This document shows, one piece after another, positions 5,948 to 13,204 of a DNA stretch of 15,380 bases (the stretch's first letter is position 1; every line of letters starts with the position of its first letter). Location of the stretch: NCBI GenBank assembly GCA_023438115.1, contig JAEZEB010000078.1, positions 1-15,380 of the forward strand, given 5' to 3'. Below the pieces are notes generated by a model. It was not told the origin of the DNA. It did no database searches and was given only the letters and a program-made list of their open reading frames with translations. Made by a program: the position numbers and the translations under genes. The DNA comes from Pseudomonadota bacterium (GTDB lineage: Bacteria > Pseudomonadota > Gammaproteobacteria > Burkholderiales > Burkholderiaceae_C).

Positions 5948-7647
5948 ACGAACTGCGCGTGCTGATCCACGCTCCCCACGGGCGCGACGGCTCCGTGGTG
6001 CAGTCGGTGCTGTCCGCGCAGGGCATCGGCTCCCTGATCTGCACCGGCCAGCAGGACCTGATGCGGGCCCTGCGCGAAGGCGCGGCGGCGGTGATCCTCA
6101 CCGAGGAGGCGCTGCCGCCGCTGCTGGCCGACGACGGCCTGCGCGAATGGCTGCAGGCGCAGCCGCCCTGGTCGGATTTTCCCTTCGTGGTGCTCGCATC
6201 GCGCCGGGAGCGGCGGCGGCCCGACCAGGATTTCCGGTCCCTGCACCGCCTGGGCAACCTGGTGCTGCTGGAGCGGCCGCTGAACGCCGAATCGCTGGCG
6301 AGCGCCGCGGAATCCGCCGTACGCGCGCGCCGGCGCCAGTACGCGGCGCGCGAGCACCTCGAGGAGATCAAGCGCACGCGCGGCGAGCTCGAGCGCCTGA
6401 ACCGCGAGCTCGAGGACCGCATCCTCAAGCGCACCAAGGAGCTCGCGAGCGCCAACGACCGCCTGATGAAGGAGATCAACGAGCGCGAGCGCGCGCAGGC
6501 GGCGCTCACGCAGGTGCAGAAGATGGAGGCGATCGGCCGCCTGACCGGCGGCATCGCGCACGACTTCAACAACCTGCTGCACGTGGTCAACATGAACCTC
6601 GAGCTGGTCTCCCTCTACGCGAAGGAGGAGAAGGTCAAGCCGGTGGTGGACCGCGCCAAGAGCGCGGCGCGGCGCGGCGCGCGGCTGACCAACCAACTGC
6701 TGTCCTTCGCCCGCAGCCAGTCGCTGCTGCCCAAGGTGACGCGCGTGAACCAGCTGATCCTGGGCATGAAGGACCTGCTGGAGATCTCCGTCGGCTCGGG
6801 CATCGAGGTGGAGCTGGACCTGTGCGAGGAAGACGCCACCGTGGTGCTCGATCCCGGCCAGCTCGAGATGGCGATCCTCAACCTGGCCGTGAACTCGCGC
6901 GATGCCATGCCCGAAGGCGGCAAGCTGCGCATCGCGACCGGCACCCGCTTCCTCGATGAGGACCGCGACCTGCCCGAGGGCGACTACGTGGTGCTGACCG
7001 TCAGCGACACGGGCGCGGGCATCCCGGCCGGCATCCTCACCAAGGTGTTCGATCCCTTCTTCACCACCAAGCCGGTGGGCCGCGGCACCGGCCTGGGGCT
7101 GAGCCAGGTGTACGGCTTCGCCCGCCAGTCCGGCGGCCTGGCGCGGATCCGCAGCGAGGAAGGCCAGGGCACCTCGGTGGACATGGTGTTCCCGCAGGCC
7201 GACGAGGAAGCCGACGAGGTTGCCGTGGTGCGGCAGCAGCCCGCAGTACCGGCGGTCGCCGGCTCCTGCCACATCCTCGTGGTGGAAGACGATCCCGACG
7301 TGCGCCGCGTGATCGTCGAATGCCTCAGCCTCATCGGCTACCGCGTCACCGAAGCGGCCAACGGCACCGAGGCGCTCACCTCGCTGGCGGCCGTGCGGCC
7401 GGACCTGCTGGTGGTGGACTACGCGATGCCCGACATGACCGGCGCCGAGGTGATCTCCGAGGCGCGCAAGATGGTCGGTGACGTCCCGGTCATCCTGGCC
7501 ACGGGCTATGCCGACATGGCCGCCGTGGAGCGGCTCGCCGGCAAGCCGCGCATCCTGCGCAAGCCCTTCGACATCGCGCAGCTGGGCGACGCGGTGAGCG
7601 CCGCGCTCGAGGCCGCGCGCGAGAAGGCGGAAGAGGGCAGTGTCTGA
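5944..7647 (+). CDS. Soluble hybrid histidine kinase with N-terminal pseudo-receiver
   Basis: 567 residues, no membrane segment and no recognisable PAS or GAF domain. Residues 1-about 120 resemble a receiver fold, but the strand expected to carry the phospho-Asp reads AAVILTEEAL, so it looks like a pseudo-receiver. Residues about 125-195 form a charged coiled coil. The HisKA H-box IGRLTGGIAHDFNNLL holds the phospho-accepting H206. The ATPase domain has the N-box (NSRDAMPEGG, N317), G1 (DTGAGIP, D355), F-box FDPFFTTKP and G2 (GTGLGLS). A C-terminal receiver follows (VVEDD, phospho-Asp D492 in VDYAMPD, Lys in RKPFD). It probably autophosphorylates and relays to its own receiver. Overlap with the KaiC-like gene strongly suggests that the ATPase controls this kinase. 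The output partner is unknown; a stand-alone receiver is encoded at 13607-14011, but pairing is speculative. Confidence 0.92.
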   Translation: MNELRVLIHAPHGRDGSVVQSVLSAQGIGSLICTGQQDLMRALREGAAAVILTEEALPPLLADDGLREWLQAQPPWSDFPFVVLASRRERRRPDQDFRSLHRLGNLVLLERPLNAESLASAAESAVRARRRQYAAREHLEEIKRTRGELERLNRELEDRILKRTKELASANDRLMKEINERERAQAALTQVQKMEAIGRLTGGIAHDFNNLLHVVNMNLELVSLYAKEEKVKPVVDRAKSAARRGARLTNQLLSFARSQSLLPKVTRVNQLILGMKDLLEISVGSGIEVELDLCEEDATVVLDPGQLEMAILNLAVNSRDAMPEGGKLRIATGTRFLDEDRDLPEGDYVVLTVSDTGAGIPAGILTKVFDPFFTTKPVGRGTGLGLSQVYGFARQSGGLARIRSEEGQGTSVDMVFPQADEEADEVAVVRQQPAVPAVAGSCHILVVEDDPDVRRVIVECLSLIGYRVTEAANGTEALTSLAAVRPDLLVVDYAMPDMTGAEVISEARKMVGDVPVILATGYADMAAVERLAGKPRILRKPFDIAQLGDAVSAALEAAREKAEEGSV

Positions 7648-7651
7648 GCGC

Positions 7652-8116
7652 TCAGCGCTTCTTCATCAACATGCTGCCGATCGCCAGCCCCAGCGCGAAG
7701 CAGGCGTAGACGTTCACCATTTCCGGCCGCCCGAGCCGGTGCTCGAAGCCCGGCGTGAGGCGCTTGGGCGTGAGCTGGTAGTCCACGAAGCTCGCGGCGC
7801 TGGCCGCCACGATGGCGCCGGCCGCGGCGGGCAGGGGCTTCTTCGCTTCCTGGCGTGCGCCCCAGGCCCTGGCGTGCAGCGTGCCCCAGAAGATCGAGGC
7901 GGCGTGGTGGATCAGATAGCCGGTGGCGGTGTAGAGCGGCCGCGGCTCGTCCTCGCGCAGCGCGCGGTCGCCGAAGATCCAGTGGCTCACGGCGTTCAGG
8001 GGCGCGGCCGGTTCGCGGCGGCGGCCGCCCGCAAGCACCAGGTAGGCGCCGGAGAGGATGCTCGCGAGGCTGCCGGACACGAGTCCCTCGCGCAGTGCTT
8101 GTTTCCACGTGATCAT
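7652..8116 (-). CDS. Conserved-looking small membrane protein, function unknown
   Basis: 154 residues that I do not recognise as a named family. Four hydrophobic stretches are visible: about residues 11-30, 65-82 (GYLIHHAASIFWGTLHARA), 98-113 and 134-150, ending in a basic tail MKKR. A polar loop between the first two contains HWIFGDRA and a cluster of charged residues; paired His residues (LIHHAAS) sit in the second helix. It is probably an inner-membrane protein. It converges with the histidine kinase (4 bp between the stop codons) and diverges from the SDR gene. The start at 8116 has no Shine-Dalgarno, but TAGACT ends 6 nt before the ATG. The coding call rests on length, start context and a membrane-type composition unlike the shadow frames. 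Confidence 0.75.
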   Translation of the reverse strand: MITWKQALREGLVSGSLASILSGAYLVLAGGRRREPAAPLNAVSHWIFGDRALREDEPRPLYTATGYLIHHAASIFWGTLHARAWGARQEAKKPLPAAAGAIVAASAASFVDYQLTPKRLTPGFEHRLGRPEMVNVYACFALGLAIGSMLMKKR

Positions 8117-8122
8117 CGGGCA

Positions 8123-8128
8123 AGTCTA
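8123..8128 (-). promoter_or_regulatory. -10-like hexamer TAGACT directly before the membrane-protein start
   Basis: On the minus strand CCTAGACT is followed by 6 nt and the ATG at 8116, with no ribosome binding site between. It predicts a leaderless transcript. No sigma-70-like -35 is visible 16-18 bp upstream. Confidence 0.45.
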
Positions 8129-8204
8129 GGCAGGCGCGGGTCGCGGCGGGCCCTGGGCTCTCAAAGGGTAACGGCCCGGCCCCAACTTCGGCCGCAGGCT
8201 CGCC

Positions 8205-8210
8205 TACACT
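8205..8210 (+). promoter_or_regulatory. -10-like hexamer TACACT directly before the SDR gene
   Basis: GCCTACACT is followed by 7 nt (CGTCTTC) and the ATG at 8218. No Shine-Dalgarno exists in this space, so the transcript would begin at or next to the start codon. This would be the promoter of the six-gene rightward cluster. The -35 region is weak (CCAACT at 17 bp). Confidence 0.45.
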
Positions 8211-8217
8211 CGTCTTC

Positions 8218-9507
8218 ATGCGCGTGCTGCTCACCGGTGCCACGGGTTTCATCGGCCGCGCCGTCGCCCAGGCGCTGCGGCAGCGCGGGCACGCGGTGGT
8301 GCAGGTCATGCGCAGGCCCCGCCCCGGCGATGCCGACGTGGTGCAGGCCGACTTCGCCGCCGTGCCGCCGCGCGACTGGTGGGTTCCGCGCCTGGCGGGC
8401 ATCGACGTCGTCGTCAACGCCGTCGGCATCCTGCGCGAGCAGGGCAGCCAGGGTTTCGAGGCCTTGCACACGCGCGCGCCGGTGGAGCTGTTCCACGCGT
8501 GTGCCGATGCCGGCGTCGGCGCCGTCGTGCAGGTCTCGGCCCTCGGCGCCGACGCCGGCGCGCGCTCCGCCTACCACCTCAGCAAGAAGGCGGCCGACGA
8601 CGTGCTGCGCGCGCTGCCGCTGCGCGGCGCCATCGTGCAGCCTTCGCTGGTCTACGGACCCGGTGGCACGAGCGCGGCACTGTTCGACAAGCTCGCCATG
8701 GCGCCGCTGCTGCCTTTCCCCGACGCGGGGCGCATGCCCGTGCAGCCCGTGCACCTGCAGGACCTCGTCGCAGGCATCGTGCGGCTGGTGGAAGAGCCGC
8801 CGCCGCGCGTCGCCACGCTGGCCTTCGCGGGGCCGCAGCCATTGCCGCTGGGCGACTACCTGGCGCAGCTGCGCGAAGCGCTGGGCGAATCGGGCCGCCA
8901 GTGGATCGTTCCCGTGCCCGCGGGCCTGTTTCGCCTGGCCGCCGGTGCTGCGGGCCGCCTGCCCGGCAGCATGCTGGACCGCGAGACGGCCGACATGCTG
9001 CTGGCCGGCAACGCCACGCCGGACAACGCGCTGCCGGCGCTGCTGGGACGCGAGCCGAGGGAGCCACGCGCCTTCATCGCCCCGGCGCACCGCGAGGCGG
9101 CGCGGCGTGCCGCGGTGCTCGATCTGTGGCTGCCAGTGCTGCGCGTCGCGCTGGCGCTGATGTGGATCTGGACCGCGATCGTTTCCTTCGGCCTGTACCC
9201 GGTCGAGGGTAGTTACGCATTGCTGGCGCGCGTGGGGCTGCACGGTGCGCTGGCGGCGGTCGCCTTGTACGGCGCGGCGCTGCTGGACCTCGCGCTCGGC
9301 GTGCTGACGCTGGCCGCACCCGCGCGCCGGCGCCGCCCGGTGTGGCTCGCGCAACTCGCGCTGGTGGGCGGCTACACGGTGCTCATCACGCTGTTCCTCC
9401 CCGAGCAGTGGCTGCATCCGTACGGGCCGGTCTCCAAGAACCTGCCGATCCTGGCCACGATCGCCCTGCTGTGGGCGCTGGAGCCGCCCGCGCGGCGGGA
9501 GCGCTGA
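8218..9507 (+). CDS. SDR/NAD(P)-binding (NDUFA9-like) protein fused to DoxX-like membrane domain
   Basis: 429 residues in two parts. The N-terminal part (1-about 290) is an atypical/extended SDR: it opens with the Rossmann motif TGATGFIG (6-13), has NAVGI at the end of a core strand, VSALGAD, and the Y119-x3-K123 pair (YHLSKK). This resembles NDUFA9/YbjT-like NAD(P)-binding proteins with quinone-linked roles. The C-terminal part (about 300-425) has four hydrophobic helices separated by short charged loops, resembling DoxX-like domains. The protein is therefore likely anchored in the inner membrane with the NAD(P) domain in the cytoplasm. Its TGA overlaps the next gene's ATG by one base, indicating coupling with the DUF2269 protein. 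The substrate is unknown. Confidence 0.88.
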   Translation: MRVLLTGATGFIGRAVAQALRQRGHAVVQVMRRPRPGDADVVQADFAAVPPRDWWVPRLAGIDVVVNAVGILREQGSQGFEALHTRAPVELFHACADAGVGAVVQVSALGADAGARSAYHLSKKAADDVLRALPLRGAIVQPSLVYGPGGTSAALFDKLAMAPLLPFPDAGRMPVQPVHLQDLVAGIVRLVEEPPPRVATLAFAGPQPLPLGDYLAQLREALGESGRQWIVPVPAGLFRLAAGAAGRLPGSMLDRETADMLLAGNATPDNALPALLGREPREPRAFIAPAHREAARRAAVLDLWLPVLRVALALMWIWTAIVSFGLYPVEGSYALLARVGLHGALAAVALYGAALLDLALGVLTLAAPARRRRPVWLAQLALVGGYTVLITLFLPEQWLHPYGPVSKNLPILATIALLWALEPPARRER

Positions 9508-9983
9508 TGGACTACCTCGTGCTCAAGTGGGTGCACATCCTGTCGTCGACCATCCTGTTCGGCGCGGGCGTGGGCTCCGCCTTCCACATGTTCGTGAGCA
9601 CGCTGCGGCGTGAAGTGGACGGCATGGCCAACGCCACCCGCAACGTGGTGATCGCCGACTGGCTGCTCACCACGCCCACCGCCATCCTGCAGCCGGTGAC
9701 GGGGCTCTGGCTGGTGCACAAGATGCAGCTGCCGTGGTCCACGCCCTGGGTGGCGTGGTCGCTGGGGCTCTACGCGGTGGCGATCGCCTGCTGGCTGCCC
9801 GTGGTCTGGATGCAGATCCGGATGCGCGACCTGATGGCGCACGCGGCGCGCACGCGCGCGCCCGTGCCGGCGGCCTACGACCGCCTGTTCCACTGGTGGA
9901 CGGGGCTCGGCTTCGCGGCCTTCTTCGCCTTCCTGCTGGTGTTCTGGCTGATGGTGGCCAAGCGGCTGCCCTGGACGGGATGA
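9507..9983 (+). CDS. DUF2269 family integral membrane protein
   Basis: 158 residues with four predicted membrane helices: about 4-28 (KWVHILSSTILFGAGVG), 50-70, 80-102 and 130-152. The N-terminal KWxHIxS motif and overall layout match DUF2269. The function of this family is not established; conserved His residues (H10 and H27) could be metal or heme ligands, which is a guess. A good ribosome binding site GGGAG (9497-9501) lies 5 nt before the ATG, inside the end of the SDR gene. The overlap TGATG and the shared membrane location suggest that it forms a unit with the SDR-DoxX protein. The thioredoxin-reductase-like gene starts 4 nt after its stop. Confidence 0.82.
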   Translation: MDYLVLKWVHILSSTILFGAGVGSAFHMFVSTLRREVDGMANATRNVVIADWLLTTPTAILQPVTGLWLVHKMQLPWSTPWVAWSLGLYAVAIACWLPVVWMQIRMRDLMAHAARTRAPVPAAYDRLFHWWTGLGFAAFFAFLLVFWLMVAKRLPWTG

Positions 9984-9987
9984 GACG

Positions 9988-10884
9988 ATGGACGAACCCC
10001 TGGACTGCCTGGTGATCGGCGGCGGCGCGGCCGGCCTCACGGCCGCCGTGTACCTGGGGCGCTACCAGCGGCGCGCGCTGGTGCTGGACGACGGCGGCAG
10101 CCGGCTGCAGCGCATCCCGCGCACGCGCAACGTGCCGGGCTTCCCGGACGGCATCGAGGGCCCCGAATTGCTGGAGCGCATGCGTGCGCACGCGGCGAAG
10201 TACGGCGTGCGCACGGTGAACACGCGCGTGCAGCGGCTGGACCGCCTTCCCGCGGGCGGCTTCGCCGCCGAGAGTCCGGAGGGGCGCTGGAAGGCGCGCT
10301 TCATCCTGCTTTGCACGGGCGCGCGCGACGTCGAGCCCGAGATCGACGGCATCCAGGACGCGATGCGGGCCGGGCAGGTGCGCTACTGCCCGATCTGCGA
10401 CGGCTTCGAGACCCAGGGCCAGCGCGTGGCCGTGCTGGGGCGCGCGGGGCACGGGCTGCGCGAATCGCTCTTCATCGCCAACTGGGGCAACCAGGTGACC
10501 TGGCTCGCGATGGCCACGCACGACGAGGTGGACGCGGCCGACCTCGCGCGCCTGCGCGAGGCGGGCGTGCGTATCGCCGAAAGCCCGCCCCACTGCATCG
10601 AGTGCGGCGTGGACGGCGCGGGCGTGCGGGTGGAACTGCAAAGCGGGCAGGTGCTGGAGTTCGACACGCTCTATCCCGCGCTGGGACTGGTGCACGCCTG
10701 CGACCTCGCGACGGCGCTGGGCGCGCGGGCGCGCGCCGACGGCCAGCTGGAAGTGGACTCGCACCAGCAGACTTCCGTGGACGGCCTCTACGTCGCGGGC
10801 GACGTCGCGGTGGACCTCAACCAGATCGCCGTGGCGGCGGGACACGCGGCGATCGCGACGACGGCGATCCACAACCGCCTGTAG
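9988..10884 (+). CDS. Thioredoxin-reductase-like FAD-dependent oxidoreductase
   Basis: 298 residues, slightly short for TrxB. The N-terminal FAD site is [12 protein letters not shown] (G11-G16). The redox-active pair C134-P-I-C137 sits at the same place as CATC in E. coli TrxB. The C-terminal FAD motif is [23 protein letters not shown]. The second dinucleotide site is unusual: the expected GGG-type loop reads GRAGHGL, and the HRRxxxR motif that holds the NADPH 2'-phosphate is replaced by [11 protein letters not shown]. It probably moves electrons between FAD and a disulfide, but its electron donor may not be NADPH. It is the third gene of the rightward cluster. It could be a TrxB paralogue, a ferredoxin-type reductase or a disulfide-generating flavoprotein; I would not call it trxB. 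Confidence 0.85.
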   Translation: MDEPLDCLVIGGGAAGLTAAVYLGRYQRRALVLDDGGSRLQRIPRTRNVPGFPDGIEGPELLERMRAHAAKYGVRTVNTRVQRLDRLPAGGFAAESPEGRWKARFILLCTGARDVEPEIDGIQDAMRAGQVRYCPICDGFETQGQRVAVLGRAGHGLRESLFIANWGNQVTWLAMATHDEVDAADLARLREAGVRIAESPPHCIECGVDGAGVRVELQSGQVLEFDTLYPALGLVHACDLATALGARARADGQLEVDSHQQTSVDGLYVAGDVAVDLNQIAVAAGHAAIATTAIHNRL

Positions 10885-10919
10885 GCGTACCATCCGGCGG
10901 CAAACGCCAGGAGAACGCC

Positions 10920-12032
10920 GTGAAGATCACCCGCGTCGAACCCTTCATCCTCCACGTGCCCGTCACGGGCTCGCAGATCGCCGACAGCACGCACAGCATC
11001 ACGCACTGGGGCGTGGTCGGCGCGCGCATCGACACCGACACCGGCCTCTCCGGCTACGGATTCACCGGCACGCATGCGCACCTGCCCGGCGACCAGCTGG
11101 TCACGCGCTGCATCGCCACCTGCCATGCACCGCTGCTGCTGGGCGAGGATCCGCGCGAGACGCAGAAGCTGTGGCACAAGCTCGCGCGCAACCCCGCGCT
11201 GCAATGGATAGGCCGCGCGGGGATCACCACGCTGTCGCAGGCCGCGATCGACGTGGCGCTGTGGGACCTGAAGGCCAAGGCGCAGGACGTGCCGCTGTGG
11301 AAGCTGCTGGGCGGACCGGTGCGCGATCGGGTGCGGGCCTACAACACCGACATCGGCTGGCTCTCGATCGCCGACGACCTGCTGGTGCAGGGCGCGCGCC
11401 AGGCGGTGGCGCAGGGCTTCACGGGCATCAAGATCAAGGTCGGCTCCACGGTGGAACGCGACCTGCGGCGGCTGGCCGCCGTGCGCGAGGCGGTCGGTCC
11501 GGACGTCACCCTTGCCGTGGACGGCAACGGCAAGTGGGACCTGGCCACCTGCCTGCGCTTCTGCCGCGGCGCCGAACCGTACGACGTGTTCTGGTTCGAG
11601 GAGCCGCTGTGGCACGACGACGTGAAGGGCCACGCGCAGCTCGCACGGGCCACGCGCATCCCGGTGGCGCTGGGCGAGCAGCTCTACACGCAGGAAGCCT
11701 TCGCCGAGTTCTTCCACCAGCAGGCGATCCACTGGGTGCAGCCGGACGTCACGCGCATGGGCGGCCTGACCGAGGTGCTGCGGGTATGCGATGCCGCGCA
11801 TGCGCAGCGCCTGCCGGTGGCGCCGCACGCGGGCGACATGAGCCAGGTGCACGTGCACCTCGCGTACGCGCATCCGGCCTGCGAGGTGCTGGAGTACATC
11901 CCCTGGATCAAGGACTGTTTCACCGATCCGGCCGAAGTGGTGGACGGCTTCTTCCGCCTGCCGCGGCAACCCGGCGCGGGAACGACGCCCACGCCGCAAG
12001 CCTGGGAACGGCTGCGCCGGCCCGTCGCCTGA
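10920..12032 (+). CDS. Mandelate racemase/muconate lactonizing enzyme family protein (enolase superfamily)
   Basis: 370 residues from GTG at 10920, chosen because AGGAG (10909-10913) lies 6 nt upstream and the protein then begins KITRVEPF, the family's usual start. A capping domain occupies about 1-125, followed by the TIM barrel. Catalytic residues: K171-x-K173, metal ligands D201, E227 and E253 (VDGN, FEEPL, GEQLYT), and the D276/H303 dyad ([15 protein letters not shown]). The K-x-K plus His-Asp set places it in the mandelate racemase subgroup, which includes racemases and many acid-sugar dehydratases. The substrate cannot be read from sequence. It follows the flavoprotein gene after 35 bp (with a possible TACCAT -10 at 10888-10893) and ends one base before the K+ channel gene. 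No sugar transporter or aldolase is nearby to suggest a pathway. Confidence 0.92.
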   Translation: MKITRVEPFILHVPVTGSQIADSTHSITHWGVVGARIDTDTGLSGYGFTGTHAHLPGDQLVTRCIATCHAPLLLGEDPRETQKLWHKLARNPALQWIGRAGITTLSQAAIDVALWDLKAKAQDVPLWKLLGGPVRDRVRAYNTDIGWLSIADDLLVQGARQAVAQGFTGIKIKVGSTVERDLRRLAAVREAVGPDVTLAVDGNGKWDLATCLRFCRGAEPYDVFWFEEPLWHDDVKGHAQLARATRIPVALGEQLYTQEAFAEFFHQQAIHWVQPDVTRMGGLTEVLRVCDAAHAQRLPVAPHAGDMSQVHVHLAYAHPACEVLEYIPWIKDCFTDPAEVVDGFFRLPRQPGAGTTPTPQAWERLRRPVA

Positions 12033-12033
12033 C

Positions 12034-12930
12034 ATGGGCCTGCTCACGCCGACCAACGCGGAACTCGGCCGGCCGGCCGCGCCCTGGCGCCGGCGCCTGC
12101 ACGAGGTGATCTTCGAGTCGGAGACGCCGGCGGGTCGCCGGTTCGACAAGTGGATCGTCGCGGCCATCCTGGTGAGCGTCACCGTGGTGGTGATCGAAAG
12201 CGTGCCGACGTTCCGGCTGCGCTTGGGCGGCACGCTGAAGGGCATCGAGTGGTTCTTCACGCTGCTCTTCACCGTGGAATACCTCGCGCGGCTCGCCGCC
12301 GTGCGCAACCAGCTCCGCTACGCCTTCAGCTTCTTCGGCATCGTCGACCTGCTGTCGGTGCTGCCGACCTGGCTGGCGATCTTCTTCCCCGAGGCGCACG
12401 CGCTGATCGACGTGCGCATCCTGCGGCTGCTGCGCATCTTCCGGATCTTCAAGCTGGCCGACTACCTGGTGGAGTACCAGCTGCTCGCCGAAGCCCTGGC
12501 GGCCAGCCGGCGCAAGATCCTGGTGTTCCTGTCGGCCGTGATCATGGTGGTGCTGGTCATGGGCACGCTGCTGTACGTGGTGGAAGGGCCCGCCAACGGC
12601 TTCGTCGACATCCCCACCTCCGTGTACTGGGCGGTCACCACCATCACCACGGTCGGCTTCGGCGACATCACGCCCAGGACGGACGTGGGCCGCTTCATCG
12701 CCTCGTGCTGCATGCTGATCGGCTGGGGGACGCTGGCCGTTCCCACGGGCATCTTCACGGCCGAGATCACCGCGCGGCGCCACCTGCGGCCGCTCGTGGC
12801 GCCGCGCACCTGCGAGGCCTGCGGAACGGCCGGCTACGGGCCGGAGGCGCGCTACTGCCAGATGTGCGGCACGGCGCTCGCCCCGCCGGCGAGGGAAAAC
12901 ACCCAGACGCCGCCGCCGGCGGCGCGCTAA
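12034..12930 (+). CDS. Voltage-gated-type potassium channel with C-terminal zinc ribbon
   Basis: 298 residues with six membrane segments: S1 about 41-60, S2 about 70-90, S3 about 100-120, S4 about 128-146 with regularly spaced Arg (RILRLLRIFRIFK), S5 about 165-188 and S6 about 218-242. The pore loop carries the K+ selectivity filter TTVGFGD (T206-D211). It is a single-chain Kv-like subunit expected to form tetramers. After S6 comes a cytoplasmic tail with C260-x2-C263 and C275-x2-C278, a compact zinc-ribbon pair, and then a Pro-rich end. The start ATG is one base after the stop of the previous gene and has no Shine-Dalgarno of its own, so translation probably depends on coupling. K+ selectivity is a solid family inference; gating by voltage is likely from S4 but untested. 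Confidence 0.93.
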   Translation: MGLLTPTNAELGRPAAPWRRRLHEVIFESETPAGRRFDKWIVAAILVSVTVVVIESVPTFRLRLGGTLKGIEWFFTLLFTVEYLARLAAVRNQLRYAFSFFGIVDLLSVLPTWLAIFFPEAHALIDVRILRLLRIFRIFKLADYLVEYQLLAEALAASRRKILVFLSAVIMVVLVMGTLLYVVEGPANGFVDIPTSVYWAVTTITTVGFGDITPRTDVGRFIASCCMLIGWGTLAVPTGIFTAEITARRHLRPLVAPRTCEACGTAGYGPEARYCQMCGTALAPPARENTQTPPPAAR

Positions 12931-12960
12931 CTTGGCGCTCCCCTTCTGCGGGAGACCGCC

Positions 12961-13197
12961 ATGCGTGCATTCGTGCTGATCGCCGGCCTCGTCGTGGCCG
13001 GCAGTGCCTGGGCCCACAACTGCCCCAACGAGATGAAGGCCATCGACGCCAAGCTGGCGACCAAGCCGTCGCTGTCGCCGGACGTCGCGGACAAGGTGGC
13101 CAAGCTGCGCGGCAGCGGCGAGGCGCACCACAAGGCCGGGCGCCACGACGAGTCGATGAAGGACCTGGCGGAGGCGAAGAAGCTGCTGGGGATCTGA
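12961..13197 (+). CDS. Small exported protein, function unknown
   Basis: 78 residues. Residues 1-18 form a clear Sec signal peptide (MRAFVLIAGLVVAGSAWA, cleavage after AWA). The mature 60-residue part begins HNCP, with its only cysteine three residues in. It is then Lys/Ala/Asp-rich and probably helical, with the sequence GEAHHKAGRHDESMKDLAEAKK resembling a single TPR-like helix pair. GGGAGA at 12950-12955 gives a good ribosome binding site. It follows the channel gene by 30 bp and ends the rightward cluster, converging with the DUF488 gene. The early Cys is not in a lipobox. A periplasmic helical or metal-binding role is only a guess. Confidence 0.8.
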   Translation: MRAFVLIAGLVVAGSAWAHNCPNEMKAIDAKLATKPSLSPDVADKVAKLRGSGEAHHKAGRHDESMKDLAEAKKLLGI

Positions 13198-13204
13198 GCC
13201 CGGC

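Noticed and set aside
10884..10908. GGCGT...ACGCC inverted repeat between the flavoprotein and enolase-family genes as a terminator
   Set aside because: 5-bp arms with a 15-nt loop and no T-run; it overlaps the likely ribosome-binding region of the next gene and is too weak to call.
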